A DNA stretch of 64,000 nt from Rhodopseudomonas rhenobacensis (GCF_014203125.1 NZ_JACHIH010000019.1:44029-108028); one strand, 5' to 3'. Shown: positions 43,285 to 56,624, counted from the first letter of the stretch. Translations and numbers: made by a program. Notes: generated by a model not told the origin, from the sequence alone.

Positions 43285-44928
43285 ATGTCCAGCGCCCCCG
43301 CCGGCGACGTCGGTTCGAGTTTCTTTCGCCAGCCCCGCGCCGTCTGGGCCACCGCCTTCGCGGCGGTGGTCGGCTTCATGGGCATCGGGCTGGTCGATCC
43401 GATCCTGACCTCGATCGCCGAGGGGCTGCAGGCGACGCCGAGCCAGGTGTCGCTGCTGTTCACCAGCTATTTCGCCGTGACCTCGGTGATGATGCTGGCG
43501 ACCGGCTTCGTCTCCAGCCGGATCGGTGGGCGGCGGACGCTGCTGCTCGGCGCGGCGCTGATCGCCTGCTTCGCCGCACTCGCCGGCACCTCGCATTCGG
43601 TCACCGAACTGGTGCTGTATCGCGCGGGCTGGGGCCTCGGCAACGCGTTCTTCGTCGCCACCGCGCTGTCGGTGATCGTGGCGGCGGCGAGCGGCGGCAC
43701 CGCTACCGCGATTCTGTTGTACGAGGCGGCGCTCGGGCTCGGCATTTCGGTCGGCCCGCTGCTTGGCGCCGCGCTCGGCAGTCTGTCGTGGCGCTATCCG
43801 TTCTTCGGCACCGCGGCCTTGATGACCATCGGCTTCGTCGCCATCGCGCTGTTTCTCGAGGCGCAGCCCAAGGCGGCGCGAAAAACCAGCCTGGTCGATC
43901 CGATCCGCGCGCTCGGCCATCGCGGGCTGCTGTCGGTGGCGGGCAGCGCGTTCTTCTACAACTACGCGTTCTTCACCGTGCTGGCCTTCGTGCCGTTCGT
44001 GCTGCAGGCCTCGGCGCACACCGTCGGCCTGATCTTCTTCGGCTGGGGCCTGGCGCTGGCGGTGTTCTCGGTGCTGGTGGCGCCGCGGCTGCAGATCCTG
44101 TTCAGCGCGCTGACGCTTGGCGTCGCCAATCTTGTGGCGCTGGCGGTGCTGCTGCTCGGCATGGCCTTCGGCTCGGTGCCGATCATCGTCGCCGCGGTGG
44201 TGCTGTCCGGTGCGGTGATGGGCATCAACAACACCGTGTTCACCGAAATGGCGCTGGAGATTTCGCCGTTTCCGCGCCCGGTGGCTTCCGCGGCCTATAA
44301 TTTCGTGCGCTGGTTCGCCGGCGTGATCGCGCCCTATGCGGCGCCGAAGATCGCCGAGCATTTCGGCGCCTCGGCGTCGTTCGTGGTCGCCGCGGTGTCG
44401 GCGCTGGCCGCGGCCGCGGTGCTGCTGGCGATGCGCGGCAATCTTGGCCGCTTCACCGCGAAGCATCCCAAGCCCGACGTTGCGGCGGCAGCCGTTGTGC
44501 CGAGCGGCCCGATCCTGGTCGCCCTCGACGGCACCGCCAACGACCGCGCGATCCTGGCCCGCGCCGCCAAGGCCGCGGCGGCGGTCGGCGCGCCGGTGGA
44601 GGTGCTGCACATCTGTCCGCTGGAACTGGTCGAAGGCGAGGCCGCCGTGGCCGAGAGTTCCAGCGGCTCGGCCGGGATCGTGGACCTGGCGCTGGCGGAA
44701 CTGCACGCCGCCGGCCTGCAGGCCGCCGGCGCAGTGCGGGAAGAGCTTGCCGCAAGTTTGCCACAAGCGATTCTCGACCATGCCGATGCTCTCGACGCCC
44801 GGCTGATCGTGCTCGGCGGCCGGCACCACGGCGACCCGACCGACCTCGTCCACGGCAGCGTCGCCGACATCGTCGGCCGCCGCGCCACTCGGCCGGTGAT
44901 GCTGGTGCCGGAAGTGCGGGCGGACTGA
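43285..44928 (+). CDS. MFS transporter fused to a universal stress protein domain
   Basis: About 547 residues from ATG 43285 (43225 and 43255 are weaker starts that overlap the operators). Residues 1-395 are a 12-helix drug-exporter-type MFS (GFMGIGLVDPILTSIAEGLQ, VSSRIGGRRTLLLGAALIA, GNAFFVATALSVIVAAASGG). Residues about 408-545 are a cytosolic USP domain (GPILVALDGTANDRAILARA, ARLIVLGGRHHGDPTDLVHG, SVADIVGRRATRPVMLVPEV) with the ATP-loop-like GGRHHG. The USP part may sense ATP or stress and gate transport. Divergent MarR control suggests efflux of a toxic compound. Confidence 0.92.
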   Translation: MSSAPAGDVGSSFFRQPRAVWATAFAAVVGFMGIGLVDPILTSIAEGLQATPSQVSLLFTSYFAVTSVMMLATGFVSSRIGGRRTLLLGAALIACFAALAGTSHSVTELVLYRAGWGLGNAFFVATALSVIVAAASGGTATAILLYEAALGLGISVGPLLGAALGSLSWRYPFFGTAALMTIGFVAIALFLEAQPKAARKTSLVDPIRALGHRGLLSVAGSAFFYNYAFFTVLAFVPFVLQASAHTVGLIFFGWGLALAVFSVLVAPRLQILFSALTLGVANLVALAVLLLGMAFGSVPIIVAAVVLSGAVMGINNTVFTEMALEISPFPRPVASAAYNFVRWFAGVIAPYAAPKIAEHFGASASFVVAAVSALAAAAVLLAMRGNLGRFTAKHPKPDVAAAAVVPSGPILVALDGTANDRAILARAAKAAAAVGAPVEVLHICPLELVEGEAAVAESSSGSAGIVDLALAELHAAGLQAAGAVREELAASLPQAILDHADALDARLIVLGGRHHGDPTDLVHGSVADIVGRRATRPVMLVPEVRAD

Positions 44929-44977
44929 ATGCTGCCGTTGCGTCCGCAGCCGCGAGTCCGCCGCAAAATCGGTATTA

Positions 44978-45031
44978 GAACGCCGTTCCGGGGCAGTTTG
45001 GAGAGCTTCTAAGCTATTGATATTCTAATAT
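44978..45031 (+). promoter_or_regulatory. Iron-regulator-like dyads upstream of the ferrous iron operon
   Basis: Three short palindromes: GAACGCCGTTC (44978-44988), AGCTTCTAAGCT (45004-45015) and ATATTCTAATAT (45020-45031). The last two share a TTCTAA core and sit 16 bp apart centre to centre. TTCTAA is typical of Irr-type iron control elements in Rhizobiales. Candidate Irr/Fur-family site; not proven. Confidence 0.5.
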
Positions 45032-45112
45032 AGATTGATTGACGCGAACGGTTCCCATTGGCAGGGTCTGGCCATCAGACGCGCCTGGGGCGCGATATCA
45101 GGGGACAGAAGA

Positions 45113-45667
45113 ATGCGTCGTTTCGTTATGACTGCCGCGTTGGGAGCCGCCATGGCTCTCGTGGGTTCGGCCGCGATGGCCAAGGAATATCCGATCGGGA
45201 AGCCGCAAAACGTGGCCGATGCCGGTCTCGAGGTCGCCGCGGTTTATCTGCAGCCGATCGAGATGGAGCCGCCCGGCATGATGCGCGACGCCAAGGAGTC
45301 CGACATCCACATCGAAGCCGACATCAAGGCGCTGAAGGGCAACAAGAACGGCTACGCCCAGGGCGACTGGGTGGGTTATTTGCAGGTCACCTATGAATTG
45401 ACCAAGGTCGGCGAGAAGGAAGGCCAGAAGGGCGACGCGATGGCGATGGTGGCCAGCGACGGCCCGCACTATGGCAACAACGTCAAGCTCCAGGGCCCGG
45501 GCAAATACACCTTGAAATTCAACGTCTCGCCGCCCGGCAGCGATCCGCATGGTAGCCATTTCGGCCGTCACGTCGATAAGGAAACCGGCGTCGCCCCGTG
45601 GTTCAAGCCGTTCACCGTGGAATACGAATTTACCTACGCGGGCACCGGCAAGAAGGGCGCCTACTGA
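45113..45667 (+). CDS. ftrA: Periplasmic iron-binding protein, P19/FtrA type
   Basis: 184 residues from ATG 45113 with GGGGAC upstream; signal peptide AALGAAMALVGSAAMA. P19/Tpd-like immunoglobulin-fold protein with the metal-site pattern EMEPPGMM and SDIHIEADI and the C-terminal FKPFTVEYEFTYAGTGKKG. It binds Cu/Fe and feeds ferrous iron to the FTR1 permease. First gene of a four-gene plus-strand operon with the FtrA-FtrB-FtrC-FtrD order. Confidence 0.9.
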   Translation: MRRFVMTAALGAAMALVGSAAMAKEYPIGKPQNVADAGLEVAAVYLQPIEMEPPGMMRDAKESDIHIEADIKALKGNKNGYAQGDWVGYLQVTYELTKVGEKEGQKGDAMAMVASDGPHYGNNVKLQGPGKYTLKFNVSPPGSDPHGSHFGRHVDKETGVAPWFKPFTVEYEFTYAGTGKKGAY

Positions 45668-45759
45668 CGCAGATCAATGCGCTGCGCCGCAAAATCGCCG
45701 AGGCAGTTGCGACGCATTCGCTTTCTAAGGCGAATCCAGGTTGGTTAGGTTCTGAACGT

Positions 45760-46140
45760 ATGAATCTTTTCTGCATGATCAGCCGGACGGCGCGCACGAC
45801 GCGCCGTTCGGTGTTTTTGTTGGTGGCGGCCGTGGTGCTGCCGCTGATCGGCGTCTCGGCCGCGCGCGCCGACGACGAGCCATCGTTCCGCATCGAGTTT
45901 CGCGACGGCAAGGTGACGCCGTCCCGGCTCGAAGTGCCGGCCAATACCCGCTTCAAGCTGGAATTGCACAATCTCGGCCAGGAGCCGGCCGAGTTCGAGA
46001 GCAAGGAGCTGCGCAAGGAGAAGGTGTTGGCGCCGGGCGCCAGTTCGGTGCTGGTGATCCGCACGCTGGATCCCGGCGAATATGATTTCTTCGATGACTT
46101 TCATCTGGATGCGCCGCCGGCCGTCCTGGTCGCCAAGTAG
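45760..46140 (+). CDS. ftrB: Cupredoxin-like periplasmic protein, FtrB type
   Basis: 126 residues from ATG 45760, signal peptide VFLLVAAVVLPLIGVSAARA. Small cupredoxin-like beta sandwich (IEFRDGKVTPSRLEVPANTR, ELRKEKVLAPGASSVLVIRT, PGEYDFFDDFHLDAPPAVLV). In FtrABCD systems this part is proposed to oxidise Fe(II) for the permease. 92 bp downstream of ftrA. The start is the least certain of this operon. Confidence 0.85.
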   Translation: MNLFCMISRTARTTRRSVFLLVAAVVLPLIGVSAARADDEPSFRIEFRDGKVTPSRLEVPANTRFKLELHNLGQEPAEFESKELRKEKVLAPGASSVLVIRTLDPGEYDFFDDFHLDAPPAVLVAK

Positions 46141-46155
46141 CGAACGGAGAGGACT

Positions 46156-46995
46156 TTGGGCGGACAACTTGGCAACGTAGCCTTCGTGATCTGGCGGGAG
46201 AGCGTCGAAGCTCTGCTGGTGATCGGGATTCTCAATGCCTGGCTGTCCCGGCAGCAGGTCGATGCCGCGCGCGGCAAGGTCTATCTGTGGAGCGGCGTCG
46301 CCGCCGGGCTGTTGCTGTCGGTGCTGTTCGGCGTGGTGCTGGTGCTGTTCGGCGAGACGCTGCCCGACGAAGCGCAGCGCGCCTATCAGACCGGCGCGGT
46401 GCTGATCGCCGCCGCCTTGATCGTGCAGATGGTGTTCTGGATGCGCCGCCACGGCCGCACCCTGAAGCGCGACATCGAAACCTCGCTGCAAGGCGCCGCC
46501 GATCGCTCCAACTGGTGGGGCGTGTTCGTGTTGGCGCTGATCGCGGTGGCGCGAGAGGGCAGCGAGACCGTGGTGTTTCTCTACGGCACGCTGGCCGCGG
46601 CGCGCACCGGCGAGTTCATGGCGCCGTTGCTGGTGGCGATCGTCGGCTTCGTTCTGGCGATCGGGACCTACTATCTGCTGCAGGTCGGCAGCCGCATCAT
46701 GTCCTGGAGAACCTTCTTCGGCATCACCGAGATCCTGCTGTTGTTCCTGGCGGCCTCGCTGCTGGTGACCGGGGTGGACAATCTGATCGATCTCGGCTTT
46801 CTGCCGACGCTGTCGCGCCGGCTGTGGGATTCTTCGGCGATCCTCCCGGACTCCGGCCCGATCGGCGGGCTGGTCGGTGCGCTGACCGGCTATCGTGCCA
46901 GGCCCGACCTGATGCAGGTGCTGGTCTATGCCGTCTATTGGGGATTGATCTATTGGGCGTTGTTCTGGCCCCGACCGCAGGCGAAAACCGCATGA
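46156..46995 (+). CDS. ftrC: FTR1-family iron permease, FtrC type
   Basis: 279 residues, TTG start, seven predicted membrane helices. It carries both REGLE-type iron motifs: RESVE (helix 1) and REGSE (helix 4, VAREGSETVVFLYG). Imports iron across the inner membrane. It starts 15 bp after ftrB and overlaps the ftrD start by 4 nt (ATGA). Confidence 0.95.
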   Translation: MGGQLGNVAFVIWRESVEALLVIGILNAWLSRQQVDAARGKVYLWSGVAAGLLLSVLFGVVLVLFGETLPDEAQRAYQTGAVLIAAALIVQMVFWMRRHGRTLKRDIETSLQGAADRSNWWGVFVLALIAVAREGSETVVFLYGTLAAARTGEFMAPLLVAIVGFVLAIGTYYLLQVGSRIMSWRTFFGITEILLLFLAASLLVTGVDNLIDLGFLPTLSRRLWDSSAILPDSGPIGGLVGALTGYRARPDLMQVLVYAVYWGLIYWALFWPRPQAKTA

Positions 46996-48416
46996 GGGAA
47001 CCCGGCGACACCCTGGCCCTGGGCCGCTCCGAAGGCCGCATCGACGCGGCGCTGCACGAGATCGGCGATTGGCTGATGCGCAACCAGCGCGGTATCCGCA
47101 CCGCGCAATGGGGCGTTGTCGTCGTTTATCTGGGGTTGCTGATCGTCCCGACGCTGCTGCCACTGCCGTCCGGCGCCGCGCATATCTGGACCAACCTGAC
47201 GCTGTTCGCGCAATTCGTGTTCTGGGGCCTGTGGTGGCCGTTCGTGCTGCTCAGCACCGTGCTGGTCGGCCGGATGTGGTGCGGCGTGCTGTGCCCGGAA
47301 GGCTCGATGACCGAAGCGGTGAGCCGGCATAGCCGGGGCCTCGCGATTCCGCGCTGGGTGCGCTGGAAGGGCTGGCCGTTCGTCGCCTTCGCGGCGACCA
47401 CGATCTACGGCCAGATGATCAGCGTCTATCAATATCCGAAGCCGGCCTTGGTGATTCTCGGCTTCTCGACGGTGGCGGCGATCGCCACCGCGGCGCTGTG
47501 GGGCCGCAACAAGCGGGTGTGGTGCCGCTTCCTGTGTCCGGTCAGCGGCGTGTTCGCGGTGCTCTCGAAGCTCGCGCCGGTGCATTTCCGCGTCGACAGT
47601 CAGGCCTGGGACGATTGGAAGAAGCCGCACTCCCGCGGCGCCGCGCAACTGGTCAATTGCGCCCCGCTGGTGCCGATCCGCACCATGAAGGGCGGCAGCG
47701 CCTGCCACATGTGCGGCCGTTGCAGCGGCTATCGCGGCGCGGTGACGCTGGCGCGGCGCTCGCCGAGCCACGAGATCGTCCACGTCGCAGGCGCCGAGCC
47801 GCGGCCGGTGGAAACCATGCTGATTCTGTTCGGGCTGCTCGGCGTCGCCGCCGCGGCGTTCCACTGGACCAGCAGCGCCTCCTTCATCGCCATCAAGCAG
47901 ACCATCGCCGAGTTCCTGGTGGAGCACGGCGTGATGTGGCCGCTGGAAATGACCGCGCCGTGGTTCATCCTGACCAACTATCCGGACCTCAACGATTCGA
48001 TGTCGCTGCTCGATGGCGCGGTGCTGGTCGGCTACCTGGTCGGCATGGCGGCCTGCGCCGGCGGCCTGGTGGCGGCTTGCGCGGCGCTGGCGACGCGGCT
48101 GCTCGGCACCTGGTCGACCGCGCGCTTCCACCACTTGGTGCAGAGCTTCATCCCGCTGGCCGCCTGTGGGGTGTTCCTCGGCCTGTCGATGACCACCGTG
48201 TCGCTGCTGCGCAACGACGGCATCGTGTTCGGCTTCGTCGGGCCGCTGCGCGCGGCGCTGCTGATCGGCGCGGCCTCGTGGTCTCTCTGGCTGGGCTGGC
48301 AGATCTCGGCTCTGTACAGTCGCGCAATGATTCGCCGGGTCGCGGCGATGCTGCCGCTCGGCGTCGCGGTCGTGACCAGCGGCGCGGTGTGGGCCACGTT
48401 GTTCTGGCATTTCTGA
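46992..48416 (+). CDS. ftrD: Polytopic 4Fe-4S protein, FtrD/NapH type
   Basis: 474 residues. Several membrane helices and cysteine motifs typical of NapH/RdxA-like proteins: CGVLCPEGSM, CRFLCPVSGVFAVLSKLAP and a ferredoxin-like CHMCGRC. Only part of a second 4Fe-4S motif is seen. In FtrABCD operons this protein is thought to accept the electron released at FtrB. The extra C-terminal half has about five more helices. True start is ATG 46992; the long upstream frame is a shadow of ftrC. Confidence 0.9.
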   Translation: MREPGDTLALGRSEGRIDAALHEIGDWLMRNQRGIRTAQWGVVVVYLGLLIVPTLLPLPSGAAHIWTNLTLFAQFVFWGLWWPFVLLSTVLVGRMWCGVLCPEGSMTEAVSRHSRGLAIPRWVRWKGWPFVAFAATTIYGQMISVYQYPKPALVILGFSTVAAIATAALWGRNKRVWCRFLCPVSGVFAVLSKLAPVHFRVDSQAWDDWKKPHSRGAAQLVNCAPLVPIRTMKGGSACHMCGRCSGYRGAVTLARRSPSHEIVHVAGAEPRPVETMLILFGLLGVAAAAFHWTSSASFIAIKQTIAEFLVEHGVMWPLEMTAPWFILTNYPDLNDSMSLLDGAVLVGYLVGMAACAGGLVAACAALATRLLGTWSTARFHHLVQSFIPLAACGVFLGLSMTTVSLLRNDGIVFGFVGPLRAALLIGAASWSLWLGWQISALYSRAMIRRVAAMLPLGVAVVTSGAVWATLFWHF

Positions 48417-48448
48417 CGTTAAGCATATCCGGCTGGTTGAGTGCTGCG

Positions 48449-48471
48449 CCGCTCCGACTGAAAAGGAGCGG
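48449..48471 (+). terminator. Hairpin after the ftr operon
   Basis: CCGCTCC / GGAGCGG stem (7 bp) with loop GACTGAAAA, 32 nt past the ftrD stop. No clear U-tract. Confidence 0.5.
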
Positions 48472-48618
48472 TGACGACGACTTTCGTCGCGCGACTTTGT
48501 GTGCACCGCGGTGCGAAATTACCACCTAGAAGTTGTCTAATGGCGTTACTAATCAGTGGGTTAGCCTTTACGCAGCCGGGGCCGTCTGGTACCCGTCGAT
48601 CATTGATTGGGGGACAGA

Positions 48619-49950
48619 ATGAGCTACACGCGACACAGAAATTTCACCGCGCCGCGCGCTTGCGCCACTGCGCTGTTGGCGACCGGCTTGCTGGCCGGCG
48701 GCCTCGTTACCGCCAGCGCCCAGGAGAAGAGCCTGGAAGAGCGCGATAAGCTCACCGGCACCTGGGGTGGCGCCCGTACTGCCCTAGAGGATAAGGGCAT
48801 CGAAATCGGCGTGGTCTACATCGGCGAGGTGCTCGGGATCTCCGGTGGCGTCAAGCCGACCGGCGGCACTTATGCCACCTATGAAGGCCGTCTCGACGTC
48901 ACCATCAACACCGACCTGGAGAAGCTGGTCGGTTGGGCTGGCGCCAAGACCCATGTCCGTGCCTTTCAGATTCACAGCGCGCAGGGCCAGAACGCCGCGA
49001 ACTATGTCGGCTCGATCGCGGATCCCAGCAACATCGACGCCTACGGCACCACGCGGCTGTTCACCGCCTGGTTCCAGCAGGAGTTCGGTACTTGGGGCTC
49101 GATCCGCCTCGGCCAACTCGCCGGCGACGACGAATTTCTGGTCAGCACCACCGCGGGCGGCCTGATCAACGGCACCTTCGGGTGGGCCGCGATCATGGCA
49201 GCGAACCTGCCGAGCGGCGGCCCGGCCTATCCGTTGGCCACCCCCGGGGTGCGGCTGCAGGTCAATCCGACCGAGAATATCTCCTTGCTCGGCGCGGTGT
49301 TTGCCGGCAATCCCGCCGGGAATTGCACCAGCGACAACCCGCAGCGCGATTGCAACCGCTACGGCACCACGTTCAGCCTTGATGGCGGCGCGTTCTGGCT
49401 CGGCGAGGCGCAGTACAACTTCAACCAGGCCAAGGATGCCACCGGGCTTGCCGGCTCCTATAAGCTCGGCACCTGGTATCACACCGGCGATCGCTTCCTT
49501 GACCAGTACTACCAGACCGACCGCAGCACCGACTGGGGCATGTACGGCGTGGTCGATCAGATGCTGTGGCGCGGCAAGGAGGCCAGCACCAGCATCTTCG
49601 TTCGCGGCGGCTGGACCCCATCCGACCGCAATTTGGTGTCGTGGTACATCGATGGCGGTGTCGGCTTCAAAGGCTTCGTTCCCGGCCGCGAGGCCGACAC
49701 TCTGACCGTCGGCGTGGCGCATTCCAAGATCAGCAGGGAGGCGGTCGCTTACAGCTTCGACAACTCATCCTTGCAGCGCTCCGGCGAAACCGTGCTCGAG
49801 GTCAGCTACATCGCCCAGATCAATCCCTGGTGGACGCTGCAGCCCGACTTCCAATACATCTCCAAGCCGTTCGGCGGCGTCACCCGCGACGATGGGTCGT
49901 TTGTCGACGACGCTTATGTGTTCGGCGTCAGGACCACGATCACGTTCTGA
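48619..49950 (+). CDS. OprB-type carbohydrate-selective porin
   Basis: 443 residues from ATG 48619 with GGGGGAC upstream. Signal peptide ALLATGLLAGGLVTASAQ, then LTGTWGGARTALEDKGIEIG, the typical OprB-family opening, and a 16-strand barrel ending in Phe (VRTTITF). OprB porins admit sugars across the outer membrane. It is monocistronic: the gap before it holds the ftr hairpin and the gap after it a strong hairpin. Polyphosphate- or metal-related porins share the fold, so the substrate is uncertain. Confidence 0.9.
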   Translation: MSYTRHRNFTAPRACATALLATGLLAGGLVTASAQEKSLEERDKLTGTWGGARTALEDKGIEIGVVYIGEVLGISGGVKPTGGTYATYEGRLDVTINTDLEKLVGWAGAKTHVRAFQIHSAQGQNAANYVGSIADPSNIDAYGTTRLFTAWFQQEFGTWGSIRLGQLAGDDEFLVSTTAGGLINGTFGWAAIMAANLPSGGPAYPLATPGVRLQVNPTENISLLGAVFAGNPAGNCTSDNPQRDCNRYGTTFSLDGGAFWLGEAQYNFNQAKDATGLAGSYKLGTWYHTGDRFLDQYYQTDRSTDWGMYGVVDQMLWRGKEASTSIFVRGGWTPSDRNLVSWYIDGGVGFKGFVPGREADTLTVGVAHSKISREAVAYSFDNSSLQRSGETVLEVSYIAQINPWWTLQPDFQYISKPFGGVTRDDGSFVDDAYVFGVRTTITF

Positions 49951-49974
49951 TCCATCATTCAGACGTCAAGATGC

Positions 49975-50000
49975 AGCGGCGGAGGGCAACCTCCGCCGCT
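49975..50000 (+). terminator. Terminator after the porin gene
   Basis: Perfect 11-bp stem AGCGGCGGAGG/CCTCCGCCGCT, loop GCAA, followed by TGCGTTT, 24 nt past the porin stop. Confidence 0.8.
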
Positions 50001-50100
50001 TGCGTTTAGGGAGGCGGCGGTCGCGCAGATCGCGCGGCAAAGCCGCGAGAGAGCCCGGAACGATCATTGCGACCGGCGATTATGCCAGTCGGAGGTGATC

Positions 50101-50316
50101 ATGGGAAAAGCCTATTACGATATCGTCGGCCAGGAGAAACACTGGGCGGTGTTGCACGACGGCGAGCCGGAGGGCGACTACGCCAGCAAGGAGGCGGCCT
50201 TCGAAGCCGCCTGTGTCGCGGCCTCGAACGCCATCAAATTCGGCCATGACGTGCGGGTCACGGTACCGGGACGCGAAGAAGCCGGCGGTTCGGCGCTCGG
50301 CGTCGCGAGCAATTAG
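50101..50316 (+). CDS. Small DUF2188-like protein
   Basis: 71 residues from ATG 50101, right after a strong GGAGGTGATC. Sequence AYYDIVGQEKHWAVLHDGEP then KEAAFEAACVAASNAIKFGH and VRVTVPGR resembles DUF2188-type small soluble proteins. A GGAAC at 50057-50061 upstream could be part of a sigma-EcfG promoter, but the -10 (GATT) is poor. Function unknown. Confidence 0.75.
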   Translation: MGKAYYDIVGQEKHWAVLHDGEPEGDYASKEAAFEAACVAASNAIKFGHDVRVTVPGREEAGGSALGVASN

Positions 50317-50372
50317 CGCGGCTATCGTCTAACTGCGCACTTCACGTCTAGGGCGTTTACCCGAAAGCGATG

Positions 50373-50498
50373 CTGTCATTCCGGGGCGCGAGTTCGCAAG
50401 AGCGAGCGAACCCGAATCTCGCCGCGGATGCTTGGCCGAGCGTTTTGCAAGATTCCGGGTTCACTCGCAGCTTCGCTACTCGTGCCCCGGAATGACAG
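50373..50498. repeat. Palindromic intergenic repeat, copy 2
   Basis: Outer arms CTGTCATTCCGGGGC and GCCCCGGAATGACAG are perfectly complementary over 15 bp; inner GAACCCGAATCT/AGATTCCGGGTTC arms pair imperfectly. Same family as copy 1 at 39181-39302. It fills the gap between the small protein gene and the convergent transglutaminase-like gene. Confidence 0.88.
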
Positions 50499-50610
50499 GT
50501 TGGGAGCTGACGGCTTTAAGCCGATACGACAACCAGGCCGGACTATTAAGCGGCCAAAGACAAAGGGCGAGCCGATGGCTCGCCGTTATCAATTCAGAGC
50601 TTCAATGCCC

Positions 50611-51444
50611 TCAGGCGACGCGCGACAACTGCTCGTCCTGGGTCACCTCATGGGTGATCACCTCGAACCTGACGAGCTGCGCGAATCCGAAGCTGGTCGA
50701 AATCGCCACGTCGGCGGCGTCGCGGCCGCGCGCGATCACAATGCGGCCGATCCGCGGATGGTTGTGGCGCGCATCGAAGGTGTACCAGTTGCCCTCGAGA
50801 TAGACCTCGAACCAGGCACTGAAGTCCATCGGCGCGGGATCGGCCGGCACGCCGATGTCGCCGAGATAGCCGGTGCAGTAGCGCGCCGGAATATTCATGC
50901 AGCGGCACAGCGTCACCGCCAGATGCGCGAAGTCGCGGCAGACGCCGACTCGTTCCGCGTGGCCTTCCGACGCCGTGCGATCGGAGCGGGCGTGATGATA
51001 GCCGAACGAGATGTGATCGTGCACATAGTCGACGATCGCCTGCACCCGTTCCCAACCGGAGGTGATGCCGCCGAACAGCGACCAGGCCAGGTTGGACAGC
51101 TTGTCGGTGTCGCAATAGCGGCTGCCGAGCAGATAGATCAGCGCGTCGTCCGGCAATTCGGCGACCGGCAACTGACGAGCACCCGGCGCGACCTCGTCCG
51201 GCAGGCCGGAATCCTCGATCAGGAAATCGTTGCTGATCTCGATCTTGCCGGGCGGCGCCACGATGCGGGTGCAGACGTTGCCGAACATGTCGAGGATGTC
51301 GCGACTTTCAACCTGCGATGAAAACCGGATGCGATGCTCGCCGATGACGTGCTGCATGCGCGACGGATGCACGCTGAGCATCAGATTCATCGGCGTGTCT
51401 TGGAAGCAATGGAACGCGATGTTGTAGCCTGCCCGTATCAGCAC
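50611..51444 (-). CDS. Transglutaminase-like cysteine protease-fold protein
   Basis: 277 residues. An N-terminal beta region (IAFHCFQDTPMNLMLSVHPS) is followed by a transglutaminase core with the catalytic Cys in ERVGVCRDFAHLAVTL and the His/Asp part in WYTFDARHN. Typical of cytosolic bacterial transglutaminase-like proteins of unknown substrate. Last gene of the minus-strand block, after glgX, separated from it by a strong hairpin. Confidence 0.88.
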   Translation of the reverse strand: MLIRAGYNIAFHCFQDTPMNLMLSVHPSRMQHVIGEHRIRFSSQVESRDILDMFGNVCTRIVAPPGKIEISNDFLIEDSGLPDEVAPGARQLPVAELPDDALIYLLGSRYCDTDKLSNLAWSLFGGITSGWERVQAIVDYVHDHISFGYHHARSDRTASEGHAERVGVCRDFAHLAVTLCRCMNIPARYCTGYLGDIGVPADPAPMDFSAWFEVYLEGNWYTFDARHNHPRIGRIVIARGRDAADVAISTSFGFAQLVRFEVITHEVTQDEQLSRVA

Positions 51445-51525
51445 TGAAATCTCCGTTCTTGCCCGGCAAAAAGGTTGCCGAACAAGCGCGAAGCCCGCCC
51501 GATGGTTCCGAGTTTGGCGTTGAAA

Positions 51526-51550
51526 TGGCTGCCGAAATTATCGGCAGCCA
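51526..51550 (-). terminator. Terminator after glgX
   Basis: Perfect 10-bp stem TGGCTGCCGA/TCGGCAGCCA with loop AATTA, 5 nt past the glgX stop on the minus strand, followed there by TTTCAACG. Confidence 0.8.
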
Positions 51551-51555
51551 AGATG

Positions 51556-53661
<2,106 letters not shown>

Positions 53662-53816
53662 GTCGTCCTCGATTCGTCGATGTCACGCCCGATGATGCTA
53701 CATCGGCGTCGTGACGCTGCTAAGTCTGATAAACGGTTCATCGCTTGTGGTCGATAGAAGGTCGCCGTCGAGCGTCGGCTCGACGGCGGCCTGCAGTCGG
53801 TTGATCGGGCGGCCGA

Positions 53817-55934
<2,118 letters not shown>

Positions 55935-56018
55935 GAGGCGGGAGTCCTGTTTGGGCAATGGGAAGGAAGAGCTGAGGGGGCCCAGCGGCATGGGCCGGCC
56001 GGGCACTTCACAACGAAA

Positions 56019-56048
56019 CGGCCCGGCGTTGCTGGCAACGCCGGGCCG
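56019..56048 (-). terminator. Terminator after the DUF4142 gene
   Basis: 12-bp perfect stem CGGCCCGGCGTT/AACGCCGGGCCG with loop GCTGGC, 7 nt past the DUF4142 stop on the minus strand, followed there by TTTCGTT. Partial termination before katE is possible. Confidence 0.8.
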
Positions 56049-56055
56049 GGAGTAA

Positions 56056-56610
56056 TTACTTCTTGCCGACGGTGGCGCTGGAGTTGGTGTCGTCGAGCTT
56101 CTGCGCCATCTCGAGATGATGCTTCAGCGCGGGCAGGGTCTTGCCGGCCCAATCCTTCAGCTCGGCGTTTTCGCCGCTCTTGGAATAGCGCTCGAACAGG
56201 TTCACCGCATCCTTGTGGGCGTCAACCTGCTGCGAGGCGTAGAGCGGGGCGAAATCCGCGCCGCGGGCCTGGTTCAGCTTGTCGAGCTTGCCCTGGTGCG
56301 CGCTGTCGAGCTGGCTCGGCACGTTAACCTTCAGCGCGCCGGTGGCGAGCTTCTTCAACTCCGCCGAGGTCTTGCCGTGATCCTCGATCATCTGATTGGC
56401 GAACGTCTTCTGGGCTGCGGTGCCGTTGGACAGCGCCAGCTTGGCGGAGCCGATTTCGAACAGGTCGCTGATCGCGGCTTGGGTGACGAAGTCCTGAGTG
56501 GTCGGCGCGATACCGAGCGTGGAATTCACGCCGGTTTTTTCGCCGACCGACTGCGCCAGCACCGGGGTGGCGAACAGCAGGCAGGCGGCGATAATCGTCA
56601 AACGCTTCAT
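56056..56610 (-). CDS. DUF4142 periplasmic protein
   Basis: 184 residues with a signal peptide ([17 protein letters not shown]) and a ferritin-like four-helix DUF4142 domain ([50 protein letters not shown]). The family is common in stress regulons of alphaproteobacteria; activity unknown. It starts 14 bp after the DUF892 gene, so it is probably in the same transcript. Confidence 0.9.
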   Translation of the reverse strand: MKRLTIIAACLLFATPVLAQSVGEKTGVNSTLGIAPTTQDFVTQAAISDLFEIGSAKLALSNGTAAQKTFANQMIEDHGKTSAELKKLATGALKVNVPSQLDSAHQGKLDKLNQARGADFAPLYASQQVDAHKDAVNLFERYSKSGENAELKDWAGKTLPALKHHLEMAQKLDDTNSSATVGKK

Positions 56611-56624
56611 GTTGGTGATCCTTT

